DNA of 53,715 nt from Chloroflexota bacterium (GTDB lineage Bacteria; Chloroflexota; Anaerolineae; UBA4142). Where the stretch lies: contig VGOB01000004.1 in assembly GCA_016865935.1 (NCBI GenBank), forward strand, positions 1 to 53,715, given 5' to 3'. Positions 32,134 to 40,754 of the stretch are shown one piece after another (the stretch's first letter is position 1; each line of letters begins with the position of its first letter). Both the position numbers and the translations under genes were made by a program. Below the pieces are notes generated by a model. The model searched no databases. It was not told where the DNA came from and was given only the letters and a program-made list of their open reading frames with translations.

Positions 32134-33134
32134 AATCGTACAGCGATCTATCGAACACCGGAAAACTTCGCCGACTGCGCGGTCTAGCAGTTGCCGCGCT
32201 GACGCAGTACGATCTCTCGGTTTCACAAGTTGCCTATTTCTGTTTCAATACCAATCTTCACTATCAGATGACCACAACCTCCGGAGAACGATTGATGCTC
32301 CGGCTCGCCGCGCCCGGCTGGCGCACATTCGACGATCTGCGATCAGAGACGATGTGGCTGGACGCGTTGCGCCGCGACACGACGATTCCCGTGCCGCGCA
32401 TCATACCGGCAAAATCGGGTGAGTATGTCTTGCCGATCAGTCTGCCGGACATTCCCAAGACCTGGAACGCGACGCTGATGAGTTGGATCCCAGGTCGATT
32501 GCTGGGACGCTATCTCACGGAGCGCAACTTGGAGAAGATGGGCGCGCTCTTTGCCGAACTGCATCAGCATGGCGCAATGTGGAAGCCGCCTGTCGGATTC
32601 ACGACGCGACGATTCGAGCATTGGCTATCGCGCGACGAAGAAAATGTGATCATCGGCGATGGAGCATCGGCGGACGCGCTGCCTGCGCGCTCGCGCGATC
32701 TGCTGGAGCGAATGCACCGGCACGTCGAATCGGCGTACGCGGCGATTGATCGTTCCGATCTGCGCGTCATTCATTGTGACTTGTGGCACGATAACATCAA
32801 ATACTATCGAGGCAAATTATACCCGTTCGATTTTGAAGACACGGTTTGGGGATTTCGCGCGCACGATATCGCGATGGCGATGCTCGATCTTTTAGAGGCG
32901 ACGAATGAGGCGCGCTATGCGGAATTGCTGGCGGCGTTTCGGCGCGGATACAAAGCCCACCTGGCTTTGCCGGATGAGCGCATCGAGCCGTTCCAGATCG
33001 GTCGCTTGCTCTGGAAGATCAACTGGGTCGCCCGCTACGAACCCGAGTCGCTGACGAAAATGATCGAGCGCCACGTTCCGGTATTCGAGACCTACGAACA
33101 GACTGGACGCGTCGTTCGTCCTCTGGCAGGATAG
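32130..33134 (+). CDS. Aminoglycoside/homoserine-kinase-like phosphotransferase (APH)
   Basis: Kinase-fold protein of 334 aa, GTG start, overlapping the MATE gene by 4 nt. The catalytic loop LRVIHCDLWHDNIKYY (H-x-D-x4-N) and the metal-binding YPFDFEDTVWGFRAHDIAMA match the APH family. N-lobe elements are also visible (TSGERLMLRLA, LRSETMWLDAL). Substrates of this family include antibiotics, homoserine, choline and sugars. The neighbouring exporter hints at a drug or toxin. Confidence 0.9.
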   Translation: MKSYSDLSNTGKLRRLRGLAVAALTQYDLSVSQVAYFCFNTNLHYQMTTTSGERLMLRLAAPGWRTFDDLRSETMWLDALRRDTTIPVPRIIPAKSGEYVLPISLPDIPKTWNATLMSWIPGRLLGRYLTERNLEKMGALFAELHQHGAMWKPPVGFTTRRFEHWLSRDEENVIIGDGASADALPARSRDLLERMHRHVESAYAAIDRSDLRVIHCDLWHDNIKYYRGKLYPFDFEDTVWGFRAHDIAMAMLDLLEATNEARYAELLAAFRRGYKAHLALPDERIEPFQIGRLLWKINWVARYEPESLTKMIERHVPVFETYEQTGRVVRPLAG

Positions 33135-33170
33135 GCGCAACACTCAAAGAAATATTGCGGAGAGTTCGAA

Positions 33171-33320
33171 TTGAACACATCACGTTTTATCGTCGGCTTG
33201 ATCTTGATCGCAATCGCGGTGGCAATGTTCTTGTTCGGCGGCGGAAATTATTCCACTGCGGGCGCGGTCGGTTTGGGCATCCTGGGTCTCGTGTCTATCG
33301 CCATTTCGCGCAAAAAATAA
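33171..33320 (+). CDS. Small two-helix membrane protein
   Basis: Frame of 49 aa with a TTG start after GGAGAG. It has two hydrophobic segments, FIVGLILIAIAVAMFLFGG and AVGLGILGLVSIAI, separated by a short turn and ending in a positive RKK tail. It fits neatly between the phosphotransferase and the next GNAT gene. The function is unknown; it could be an accessory to a membrane complex. Confidence 0.6.
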   Translation: MNTSRFIVGLILIAIAVAMFLFGGGNYSTAGAVGLGILGLVSIAISRKK

Positions 33321-33331
33321 TCGGCGTAAAA

Positions 33332-34339
33332 ATGTCCGCACTCATCCCGGTACGCGATGCTCCCGCGCTTCCCGGCTTGACCTTTCGCCGCTTTCGCGGT
33401 CCAGCCGATTATCCCGCGATGGTCGCGCTTCTTGACGCGTGCAACGTCGCCGATCATCTCGATTACATCAACACGGTCGAAGAAATCGCGTTCGTCTTCG
33501 CGCATCTGACGAATTGCGATCCGGCGCGCGAGATGCTCTTCGCCGAGGTGAACGGCGAAGCCATCGCGTTCAGCCGCGTGTGGTGGGCGGACGAAGACGC
33601 GGCGCGTCTGTACATCTCGCTCGGTTTCATCCGCCCCGATTGGCGGCGCAAAGGTTTGGGCGCGGCGATGTTACGTTACGACGAAAACCATCTGCGCGAA
33701 ATCGCGCGCGAGCATACCGCGCCAGAAAAAAACTTTCGCGCGTGGGCATCCGATCAGGAGTACGGCGCGCTTGCGTTGTTCGCGCAGGCGGGCTATACTC
33801 CGGTGCGCCACTATGTTGTGATGACCCGCGCGATGGACGCGCCTCTGCCCAACGCGCCGATGCCGGAGGGTTTGCAAGTCCGCCCGGCGCAAGCGGAGCA
33901 CATCCGCGCGATCTGGGACGCGCAACAAGAAGCGCGACGCGATCACTGGGGCTATCGCCCGGCGACGGAACAAGATTTTCAGCGGTGGCGATCGGAGCGT
34001 CTATTCGCGCCGGAACTTTGGCAAGTCGCGTGGGACGGCGATCAAGTTGCCGGGATGGTACTGAACCGCGTTGACCGCGAACAGAACGCGCAGTACCATC
34101 GCAAGCGCGGATACACGCAAGATATTTTTGTCCGGCGACCGTGGCGGCGGCGCGGTTTGGCGCGCGCATTGCTCACATCAAGTATTGAAATGTTCCGGCA
34201 GATGGGAATGACGGAAACCGCGCTCGGCGTAGACACGCAAAATTCGCACGGCGCGCTGAATCTGTACGCGAGCGTCGGTTATCGCGAGTACAAGCGACAC
34301 ACTTTTTTCAACAAGCCGATGAAATTGGAAACCCAATGA
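33332..34339 (+). CDS. Two-domain GNAT acetyltransferase
   Basis: Protein of 335 aa with two GNAT domains. The first has GFIRPDWRRKGLGAAMLRYD. The second has VRRPWRRRGLARALLTSSIE followed by QNSHGALNLYASVGYREYKR. Both halves keep the acetyl-CoA loop. It is the second of three such double proteins in the array. The start ATG follows the small membrane gene by 11 nt. Confidence 0.9.
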   Translation: MSALIPVRDAPALPGLTFRRFRGPADYPAMVALLDACNVADHLDYINTVEEIAFVFAHLTNCDPAREMLFAEVNGEAIAFSRVWWADEDAARLYISLGFIRPDWRRKGLGAAMLRYDENHLREIAREHTAPEKNFRAWASDQEYGALALFAQAGYTPVRHYVVMTRAMDAPLPNAPMPEGLQVRPAQAEHIRAIWDAQQEARRDHWGYRPATEQDFQRWRSERLFAPELWQVAWDGDQVAGMVLNRVDREQNAQYHRKRGYTQDIFVRRPWRRRGLARALLTSSIEMFRQMGMTETALGVDTQNSHGALNLYASVGYREYKRHTFFNKPMKLETQ

Positions 34340-34361
34340 CTCCAAACCCAGAAAAAGAAAA

Positions 34362-34748
34362 ATGCTGATCCAAAAAAAAATTACGCTGCCATCGAATCCG
34401 ACCGCGCCCACTTTTGCGAATTTGCGTCTCGCCATCGCGTTCATCGCGGCGCGGATTGATCGCGGCGAGGAGGATGCGCTGTGCGACGCGTGTGCGCGGC
34501 AGTATGCGGAAGAACGCGTCTCGCCCAATCTGCCCACGCATCGCGAATATCGCCTCACCGCGATTCGCGCGCTCGACGCGAATCATAAACGAACTGCGTT
34601 ACCCAGATTGTGCGCCGACGAAATTTTCCCGCCCGATGCGACACAATACACGCTTGGCGGTCACGCGCCAGGCTGGAATCACGTGAACATTGATTTTGTG
34701 AAATTGGCGGACGGTTGGGCGATTGATGAAATTTGGATTTGCCGATAA
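34362..34748 (+). CDS. Hypothetical protein
   Basis: Protein of 128 aa without a recognised domain. A CxxC pair (ALCDACARQYAEE) lies near residue 42, and the C-terminal half has GHAPGWNHVNIDFVKLADGW. The body is soluble and mixed alpha/beta in appearance. It lies between two GNAT genes in the same direction, so probably in the same transcript. Confidence 0.6.
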   Translation: MLIQKKITLPSNPTAPTFANLRLAIAFIAARIDRGEEDALCDACARQYAEERVSPNLPTHREYRLTAIRALDANHKRTALPRLCADEIFPPDATQYTLGGHAPGWNHVNIDFVKLADGWAIDEIWICR

Positions 34749-34828
34749 ACCTTTTCGGCTTGATGCGATAATCTGATCGAATGAACGAAGACGTTCGTTC
34801 CATTTTTATTTTTAAGTGGGGCACAACA

Positions 34829-35761
34829 ATGAAACTGACAATGCGACTCTATCAAACCGAAGACGATTGGTGGCGCATCCGCGAATTTTTGCGCGCAATA
34901 TTTTTGCTCAACGGGCGGCGCGAATGGAGTTGGCACGTCGCGCGGCTCGACTATTGGCGCTGGCACGGCGTCGCAAACCTGGGAGATGGAAAATTGGATC
35001 GCGACGTGTTCATCTGGGAAACAACGGACGGACAAATCGCGGCGGTGTTGAATCGCGAAGAATCTGGTCACGCGTTTCTCCAAACGCATCCCGGTTTTCG
35101 CGCGCCGGAACTCGAAGCGGAAATGATCGGCGTTGCCGAAGAACGCCTGACGCGCACGCGCGCCGACGGCAAACGCGTGTTGTGTGTGTGGACGGATTCG
35201 CGCGACGATCTGCGTCACGCGATTTTGTCACGGCGCGGCTACGTCAAACGCGGTGAAGCAGAACATCAGTGGCGGCGCGCGCTCGACGCCCCGATTCCGG
35301 ACGCGCCACTCGCGTCCGGCTACACGATTCGCGCGCTCGGCGACGGACTGGAATTGCTGGAACGCTGCTACGCGTCGGGATTGGGTTTTCACAACGGCGA
35401 CATCAAAATCGCGGTTGACAACCGGCGCGATCCGACCTGGTATCGCAACATTCAGACCGCGCCATTGTATCGCCGCGATCTCGATCTCATCGCGGTGGCG
35501 TCATCGGGCGAGATCGCATCGTTCACGACGATCTGGTTCGACGATGTGACGCGCAGCGCGCACTTTGAGCCGGTCGCAACCGTGCCCGCGCATCAACGAC
35601 GCGGCTTGGGCAAAGCCGTGATGACCGAAGGTCTGCGCCGACTCAAACGAATGGGCGCGCTCGTCGCGTTCGTCGGCGGATACTCGCCGGAGGCGAACGC
35701 GTTGTACGCGTCGGTGATGGGCAACGAATTCGATCTGTCCGAACCCTGGGTGAGAGAATGA
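34829..35761 (+). CDS. Two-domain GNAT acetyltransferase
   Basis: Protein of 310 aa. The N-terminal half is a degenerate GNAT (ENLRT-like loop lost; ALDAP junction near residue 150). The C-terminal half keeps VATVPAHQRRGLGKAVMTEG and GYSPEANALYASVMGNEF. The first half may be structural or substrate-binding. An in-frame ATG at 34781 would add 16 residues. ATG 34829 fits the start of the conserved sequence MKLTMRLYQTEDDWWRI. Confidence 0.87.
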   Translation: MKLTMRLYQTEDDWWRIREFLRAIFLLNGRREWSWHVARLDYWRWHGVANLGDGKLDRDVFIWETTDGQIAAVLNREESGHAFLQTHPGFRAPELEAEMIGVAEERLTRTRADGKRVLCVWTDSRDDLRHAILSRRGYVKRGEAEHQWRRALDAPIPDAPLASGYTIRALGDGLELLERCYASGLGFHNGDIKIAVDNRRDPTWYRNIQTAPLYRRDLDLIAVASSGEIASFTTIWFDDVTRSAHFEPVATVPAHQRRGLGKAVMTEGLRRLKRMGALVAFVGGYSPEANALYASVMGNEFDLSEPWVRE

Positions 35762-35830
35762 AAATGAATACACTTCAACAAGCGTTCGACAAAAGTGATC
35801 GCGGGTAGATGATTTCCGGGAGGAAATTCA

Positions 35831-36469
35831 ATGTCAGCCTTAGACAAAATCGCGTACTTCCAAAATCGCCGGGATGAAGTTCCCAACCAGGAACTTGCGC
35901 GCACGTTGATGAAAACGAAAAATCGCAAAGGGATTCAAGAAATTGCCGAGAACCTGGGTCACCAGAACAAGAGTGTGCGCAGTGATTGCCTCAAGGTGTT
36001 GTACGAGATCGGCTATCTTGCTCCCGAATTGATCGCGGATTATGCATACGAGTTGCTTGCTTTGCTGAAAAGCAAAGACAATCGGATGGTGTGGGGCGCG
36101 CTGATTGCGCTCGCGACGATTGCCGATTTGCGCGCCAAGGAAATCTGGGCGCAGATTGACGATGTGATTGCGGCGATGGAACACGGCACGGTGATTTCGG
36201 TCGTGTGGGGTGTGAAAACACTCGCGCACGTGGCGGCACAGGACAAACGCTATCGCAAGAAACTTTTCCCGATTCTGCTTGCTCAAATACGCAAATGTAT
36301 TCCGCGCGATGTGCCGACTCACGCAGAGAGTATGCTCCGCGCGATAGACGATGGCAATCGCAAAGAATTTCTCGTCGTGCTTGCAAGTCGCGAGAAAGAA
36401 ATGACCTCTTCCCAAACCGCGCGGCTCAGAAAAGTGATGAAGAAAATAATTAACGGAGAGACAGCATAA
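35831..36469 (+). CDS. HEAT-repeat protein
   Basis: All-helical protein of 212 aa. It contains repeats such as NKSVRSDCLKVLYEIGYLAP and MVWGALIALATIADL and VVWGVKTLAHVAAQ, typical of HEAT or armadillo-like helical repeats used for protein or DNA binding. No enzyme signature is visible. It has a strong ribosome binding site (GGGAGGAAA). It may be a scaffold; a DNA-alkylation-repair-like role is possible but unsupported. Confidence 0.78.
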   Translation: MSALDKIAYFQNRRDEVPNQELARTLMKTKNRKGIQEIAENLGHQNKSVRSDCLKVLYEIGYLAPELIADYAYELLALLKSKDNRMVWGALIALATIADLRAKEIWAQIDDVIAAMEHGTVISVVWGVKTLAHVAAQDKRYRKKLFPILLAQIRKCIPRDVPTHAESMLRAIDDGNRKEFLVVLASREKEMTSSQTARLRKVMKKIINGETA

Positions 36470-36494
36470 CGCGGCAAAGCCGCAACCAAACTCA

Positions 36495-36567
36495 TTGGAC
36501 ACTGACCAACACTGAAGAACACTGATTTTTTCTTTATCTGTGTTTGTCTGTGTTCATCTGTGTCCAA
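36495..36567. repeat. TTGGACAC palindromic element
   Basis: TTGGACACTGACCAACACTG from 36495 faces a right arm ending CATCTGTGTCCAA at 36567. A short T-rich loop lies between. The arms also contain direct CACTGA and TGTGTT units. It fills the gap between the HEAT-repeat and GNAT genes. Confidence 0.8.
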
Positions 36568-36610
36568 AAAATCCTCGCGGTTGTGATAGTTTTTGTAGAG
36601 GAATACTATA

Positions 36611-37369
36611 ATGGAACCAGAACTCGCCACCAAAATCGAAAATGCCGATCTTCCGGCAGAACTCAAAACCGCGCTGACCGATCTCGCACAGAGCGTAGAC
36701 GTCTTGGCGCCACAGTTGCCGGCGGGACCCAGTCGTCGCATCCGCTACTTTCTCGGACAATTGATCGCCGAAGTGACGGACGCGACGGTAGACACGCATT
36801 GGTGGGAATCCACTTGCGATTTCATCGTCAAAACCGCGCAGGATCGCGGCGCGAGCGGGCAAGCCGCCGTGGCGGCAGTCCGCAAATTGCAACCCATTCT
36901 GCACCAGCAACTAGGACCGTACGATCAGGTTACACTGCGCGAGATTACTGCCGACACGGTGTTTAGAATTTGCTTGCTCAGTGATACACTCACCGAACCG
37001 AAAAAATATTTCGTCGCGCCGAACGCGATCTCGTTGGCGCAAGCGCATTTCAACAAATACGCCTGGTTTCGCGCAATCTATGCCGGAAAAGCGCCGGTCG
37101 GCTTTATGATGATCGTGGACGATCCCGACAAGCCGGAATATTTTCTGTGGCGTCTGATGATCGCCGAGCCGTTTCACGGACGCGGCTACGGTCGCCAGGC
37201 GATTCAATGCTTGGTCGAGTACGTCAAAACGCGTCCGAACGCGACAGAACTTTTGGTAAGTTGCGGACAAGGTGAAGGTAGCCCGGAAGAATTCTACGTG
37301 AAGCAAGGGTTTGTTTCGACCGGCAAGATCGAGGACGGCGAACTGGTTTTGCGGATGTCGCTGGTGTAG
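36611..37369 (+). CDS. GNAT acetyltransferase with N-terminal helical domain (diamine acetyltransferase-like)
   Basis: Protein of 252 aa. Residues about 100-252 are a GNAT domain: VTLREITADTVFRICLLSDT, EPFHGRGYGRQAIQCLVEYV, and EEFYVKQGFVSTGKIEDGE. They resemble spermidine/diamine acetyltransferases (BltD/PaiA type). The first about 95 residues form a separate helical region with no recognised match (IRYFLGQLIAEVTDATVDTH). The fusion is unusual for this family. GAGG precedes the ATG, which itself overlaps a TATAAT string. Confidence 0.88.
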   Translation: MEPELATKIENADLPAELKTALTDLAQSVDVLAPQLPAGPSRRIRYFLGQLIAEVTDATVDTHWWESTCDFIVKTAQDRGASGQAAVAAVRKLQPILHQQLGPYDQVTLREITADTVFRICLLSDTLTEPKKYFVAPNAISLAQAHFNKYAWFRAIYAGKAPVGFMMIVDDPDKPEYFLWRLMIAEPFHGRGYGRQAIQCLVEYVKTRPNATELLVSCGQGEGSPEEFYVKQGFVSTGKIEDGELVLRMSLV

Positions 37370-37471
37370 AAAAACACTTGGCGCAAATCATGTTCGTCCG
37401 ATTGGTTGCGCGCCGAAAGAGTTGATTGTCAGACAAGCCACTGCGCGATCTTGCGCTCAGAGATTGAATAA

Positions 37472-37996
37472 ATGATCACCATCCGTCATTATCGAAAAGC
37501 CGATGCGCCCCGCGTCGGGGTGCTCATCGCTGATACATACAGCGAGTTCAATCTATCCTACGCGTCGCCCAAAAAGCGCGCGAAACTTTTGGGACCTTTT
37601 CACTATGCGCGGTCACGACAGCACGCGCATCGCGACGCCATCGCTCAGGCACTGCGCGCGCCCGTGATACTCGTCGCCGAGGATGACGGCGAGATCGTCA
37701 GCGTGTTACGGGGTGGCAGAAAAGACAAACAAAGAATCGTACTGCAAAGTTTGTTTGTGAAGAAAAGTTATCAGCGGCAGGGCATCGGGCGAAAGTTGGT
37801 TGAGCGCTTTGAGCGCGGGTGTCTGCGCCGGGGCGCGACCGCGATTCGATTGCTGGCAACGCTCTACGCGATTCCGTTCTACGCCGCATTGGGATACAAA
37901 CGATCCACCGGCGTACGAACCGGCAAGAGTTTTCAAGGCACCGGGTTCAAATATCAACCGATGCGGAAAATGTTGAGAGAGAAAGAGTCGAGATGA
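37472..37996 (+). CDS. GNAT acetyltransferase
   Basis: Protein of 174 aa. It has ITIRHYRKADAPRVGVLIAD, LQSLFVKKSYQRQGIGRKLV and FYAALGYKRSTGVR, the standard GNAT order. The stop overlaps the start of the beta-lactamase-like gene by 4 nt. The substrate is unknown. Confidence 0.9.
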   Translation: MITIRHYRKADAPRVGVLIADTYSEFNLSYASPKKRAKLLGPFHYARSRQHAHRDAIAQALRAPVILVAEDDGEIVSVLRGGRKDKQRIVLQSLFVKKSYQRQGIGRKLVERFERGCLRRGATAIRLLATLYAIPFYAALGYKRSTGVRTGKSFQGTGFKYQPMRKMLREKESR

Positions 37997-39051
37997 ATTT
38001 TACAGCCACACTGGATCGTTATTTTCAAGAATTGGAAACCCAGGACAAGTTTTCGGGTGTTGTGCTCGTCACGCAGGGGGACGCGCAACTGTACGCCGGG
38101 GCGTTTGGCCACGCCAGTCGTTCCTGGAAAATCAAGAACACACTGGAGACGCGCTTCGACACCGCGTCGATCACAAAGTTGTTCACTTCCGTCGCCACAT
38201 TGCAGTTGATCGATCGGGGGTTGCTCGGTTTCGAGACGCGCGTCGTTGATTTTCTCGCGCTCCCAGACACGACAATTTCCAAAGAGGTGAATGTCTATCA
38301 TCTCTTGACGCACACCTCTGGCATCGGCGACGACGCCGAAGAGGAAAACGGTGAGAGTTACGAAGACGTGTGGAAGACCAAGCCGAACTATGCGGTCACG
38401 ACGACCGCCGATTTTCTGCCGCAGTTTATTCACAAGCCAGCGAATTTTCCGCCGGGACAGGGCTGCCGCTACTGCAATTGCAGTTTTGTCCTGCTGGGAT
38501 TGGTGATCGAAAAAATCAGCGGGATGAATTTTCGCGACTATGTGCGTCAGAATATTTTCGCGCGCGCCGGTATGACCCATTCGGATTTCTTGCGCTTGGA
38601 TCGCGTGAACGAAAATGCCGCCGAAGGATGCGATCCGCTTTACGATGAGAATGAACATGTGATCGGTTGGAAAAAGAATATCTATTCCTTTCCACCCATC
38701 GGCTCGCCGGACAGCGGCGCGCACGTCACCGCGCGCGATCTCGATCGTTTTCTCCGGGCGGTCAAGACCGGACAACTCCTTTCACCCAAACTGACCCAGG
38801 CGTTTTTTACGCCGCAGGCGCACTATCGCGCGATGAATGGCTGGGTCAAGATGTATGGCTATGGCTTGTGGTTCTACGTGGATTCATCGGGAAAAATCGT
38901 GTGTTGTCAAAAAGAGGGCATCAACGCGGGAGTCAGCGGCGCGGTGCGCTATTTTCCGGAACAGGATATCAACGTCGTGATACTCTCCAATTTAGAAGAT
39001 GGCGTCTGGAAGCCCGTGTGGAAAATTCACGAGTTGATTGTCATCGGATAA
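37993..39051 (+). CDS. Serine beta-lactamase-fold hydrolase (class C / esterase type)
   Basis: Protein of 352 aa in the beta-lactamase/penicillin-binding superfamily. The catalytic FDTASITKLFTSVATLQLID contains the S-x-x-K nucleophile motif. CRYCNCSFVLLGLVIEKISG supplies the Y-x-N motif. No signal peptide is visible, so it is probably cytoplasmic and more likely an esterase, peptidase or amidase than a periplasmic beta-lactamase. It is coupled to the upstream GNAT gene. Confidence 0.9.
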   Translation: MNFTATLDRYFQELETQDKFSGVVLVTQGDAQLYAGAFGHASRSWKIKNTLETRFDTASITKLFTSVATLQLIDRGLLGFETRVVDFLALPDTTISKEVNVYHLLTHTSGIGDDAEEENGESYEDVWKTKPNYAVTTTADFLPQFIHKPANFPPGQGCRYCNCSFVLLGLVIEKISGMNFRDYVRQNIFARAGMTHSDFLRLDRVNENAAEGCDPLYDENEHVIGWKKNIYSFPPIGSPDSGAHVTARDLDRFLRAVKTGQLLSPKLTQAFFTPQAHYRAMNGWVKMYGYGLWFYVDSSGKIVCCQKEGINAGVSGAVRYFPEQDINVVILSNLEDGVWKPVWKIHELIVIG

Positions 39052-39093
39052 TCAAACGCGAAGGCGTGTTTTGCCAACGGTACAGGAGCGAAA

Positions 39094-39516
39094 ATGGATT
39101 CCAACATTCATCAGATCGATCAAGCCATCGTCGAGCAAATCATCAACGACGCGATTGGCTGGGCGTTGACGAAAAACAAAACGCGCCTCTTTGAAATTAT
39201 GGCGCACGACGAAAATTTCTTCATCTTCCATCCCGATTCCAAAAGCACGATCGCCGGCTTTGACGCGTTCCGCGAGCTCGCCGAACGCGCGTGGATGAGC
39301 GACGCGTTCCAAGCCACCGATTTTGCGATCCGCGATCTGCGACTTCAGTTTTCCGAGTCCGGCACCGTCGCCTGGTACGCGTGCTACTTGGACGATCACG
39401 GCGAGGTGAACGGCAAGCGCGTCGGGTGGGATAACGCGCGCTGGACCGGTGTGCTTGAAAAACGAAACGACAAATGGGTGATAACGCAAATGCACTTTTC
39501 ATTTGCGAAAGATTAA
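39094..39516 (+). CDS. NTF2/SnoaL-like protein
   Basis: Protein of 140 aa with the cone-shaped NTF2 fold pattern. ALTKNKTRLFEIMAHDENFF is followed by STIAGFDAFRELAERAWM and a final RWTGVLEKRNDKWVITQMHF. Such proteins bind or isomerise small molecules. It has a good ribosome binding site (CAGGAG). The ligand is unknown. Confidence 0.85.
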   Translation: MDSNIHQIDQAIVEQIINDAIGWALTKNKTRLFEIMAHDENFFIFHPDSKSTIAGFDAFRELAERAWMSDAFQATDFAIRDLRLQFSESGTVAWYACYLDDHGEVNGKRVGWDNARWTGVLEKRNDKWVITQMHFSFAKD

Positions 39517-39525
39517 GGAGGAAAA

Positions 39526-40743
39526 ATGACAATCAAAACTCGCGCGATCAAATTCGCGCAAACCGTGAACGCGCCGCTCACGCAAGTCTACCGCGCGTTC
39601 ACCAACGCGACGATGCTGCGCCGCTGGCTCTGCGACGCCGCGCAAGCCGACACGCGCAAAGACGGTCGCGTGTACGCGTGGTGGAGCACCGGCTATTACG
39701 CGGCGGGCGAATTTACAACCCTGATGCCGGAGAAAAAGATCGCATTCACTTGGCACGGGCGCGGCGAGCCAGCCGCGACGCGCGTCCAAGTTACACTCGC
39801 GGCAAAAGGTGATCGCACGACGATCGCGCTCACACACTCCGGACTCGGCGCCGGAAAAACCTGGGACGCCGCCGCCAAACCGATCGCGCGCGGGTGGCAA
39901 GTCGGACTGGAAAATTTGCAGCACCTGCTTGAGACTGGTCAAGACTTGCGTCTGGTGCGCCGCCCGATGCTCGGCATCAACGCCGCTCCGCTTACGCCGG
40001 AGAAAATCGCCGAATTGGGCGCGCCGATCAAAGAAGGAATTTGTCTGGATGGCGTCGTCGAAGGCAAGGGCGCGCAGGCGGCGGGCTTGCAAAAGAACGA
40101 CGTGATCGTTGGGCTTGCCGGAAAACGCGTTAGCAATTTCCCATCGCTCCTGACGCCCTTGCGCGAACGTCGCGCCGGCGACAAGGTGCAAGTCGTCTTC
40201 TATCGCGGCGCTGAAAAGAAAAAAGTGACGATGGAACTTTCCGCGCGCGATTTTCCAACCGTGCCTGCGACGTGCGCCGAGTTGGTGACCGCGCTCGAAA
40301 AAATGTACGCCGCGGCGGATGCGGAGCTGGTCGCGTGTTTCGACGGCGTGTCGGAAATCGAAGCGGATCACGCGCCCGCGCCCAACGAGTGGAACGCCAA
40401 GCAAGTCCTCGCGCACCTGATCATCGTCGAGCGCGAAAATCATTTCTGGGTTGCGGACTTGATTGAGGACTCGGAACGGCTGTCCGATAATCTCGCCAAT
40501 CCGACAACTGTTCCGGCGCGCGTGGATGCCATCGCGCAAACATTCCAAACCGCGCCGGCGTTGCTGGAAGAACTCCAGCGCAATGAGATCGAAACAGTCA
40601 AGATGATCGCCGCGTTGCCGCCGGAGGTGAGCGCGCGCAAAGATACGATGTGGCAACTCGGCTACAATCTGTTGCAGATCGCCGCTCACACGCGCAGTCA
40701 TTTCGAACAGATTCGCGCCGCTGTCGCGTCGGCGCGCAAGTAG
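39526..40743 (+). CDS. SRPBCC - PDZ - DinB-like three-domain fusion protein
   Basis: Protein of 405 aa with an unusual domain order. Residues 1-140 are an SRPBCC/AHSA1 ligand-binding domain (AIKFAQTVNAPLTQVYRAFT and KIAFTWHGRG). Residues about 150-235 are PDZ-like (MLGINAAPLTPEKIAELGA, VVEGKGAQAAGLQKNDVIVG, KVQVVFYRG). Residues about 245-405 look like a DinB/DUF664 four-helix bundle (WNAKQVLAHLIIVERENHFW and LLQIAAHTRSHFEQIRAAV). DinB-like proteins can be metal- and thiol-dependent transferases. The histidine pattern H..H is present. Function is unknown. Confidence 0.82.
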   Translation: MTIKTRAIKFAQTVNAPLTQVYRAFTNATMLRRWLCDAAQADTRKDGRVYAWWSTGYYAAGEFTTLMPEKKIAFTWHGRGEPAATRVQVTLAAKGDRTTIALTHSGLGAGKTWDAAAKPIARGWQVGLENLQHLLETGQDLRLVRRPMLGINAAPLTPEKIAELGAPIKEGICLDGVVEGKGAQAAGLQKNDVIVGLAGKRVSNFPSLLTPLRERRAGDKVQVVFYRGAEKKKVTMELSARDFPTVPATCAELVTALEKMYAAADAELVACFDGVSEIEADHAPAPNEWNAKQVLAHLIIVERENHFWVADLIEDSERLSDNLANPTTVPARVDAIAQTFQTAPALLEELQRNEIETVKMIAALPPEVSARKDTMWQLGYNLLQIAAHTRSHFEQIRAAVASARK

Positions 40744-40754
40744 AGTCAAATCAA

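Noticed and set aside
35764-35808. 14-codon frame beginning MNTLQQAFDKSD
   Set aside because: Too short to support and has no homologue that I recognise. It may be a remnant left between two genes.
36607-36612. TATAAT overlapping the start codon of the GNAT at 36611
   Set aside because: No suitable -35 at 16-18 nt, and transcription from it would begin inside the gene. Probably chance.
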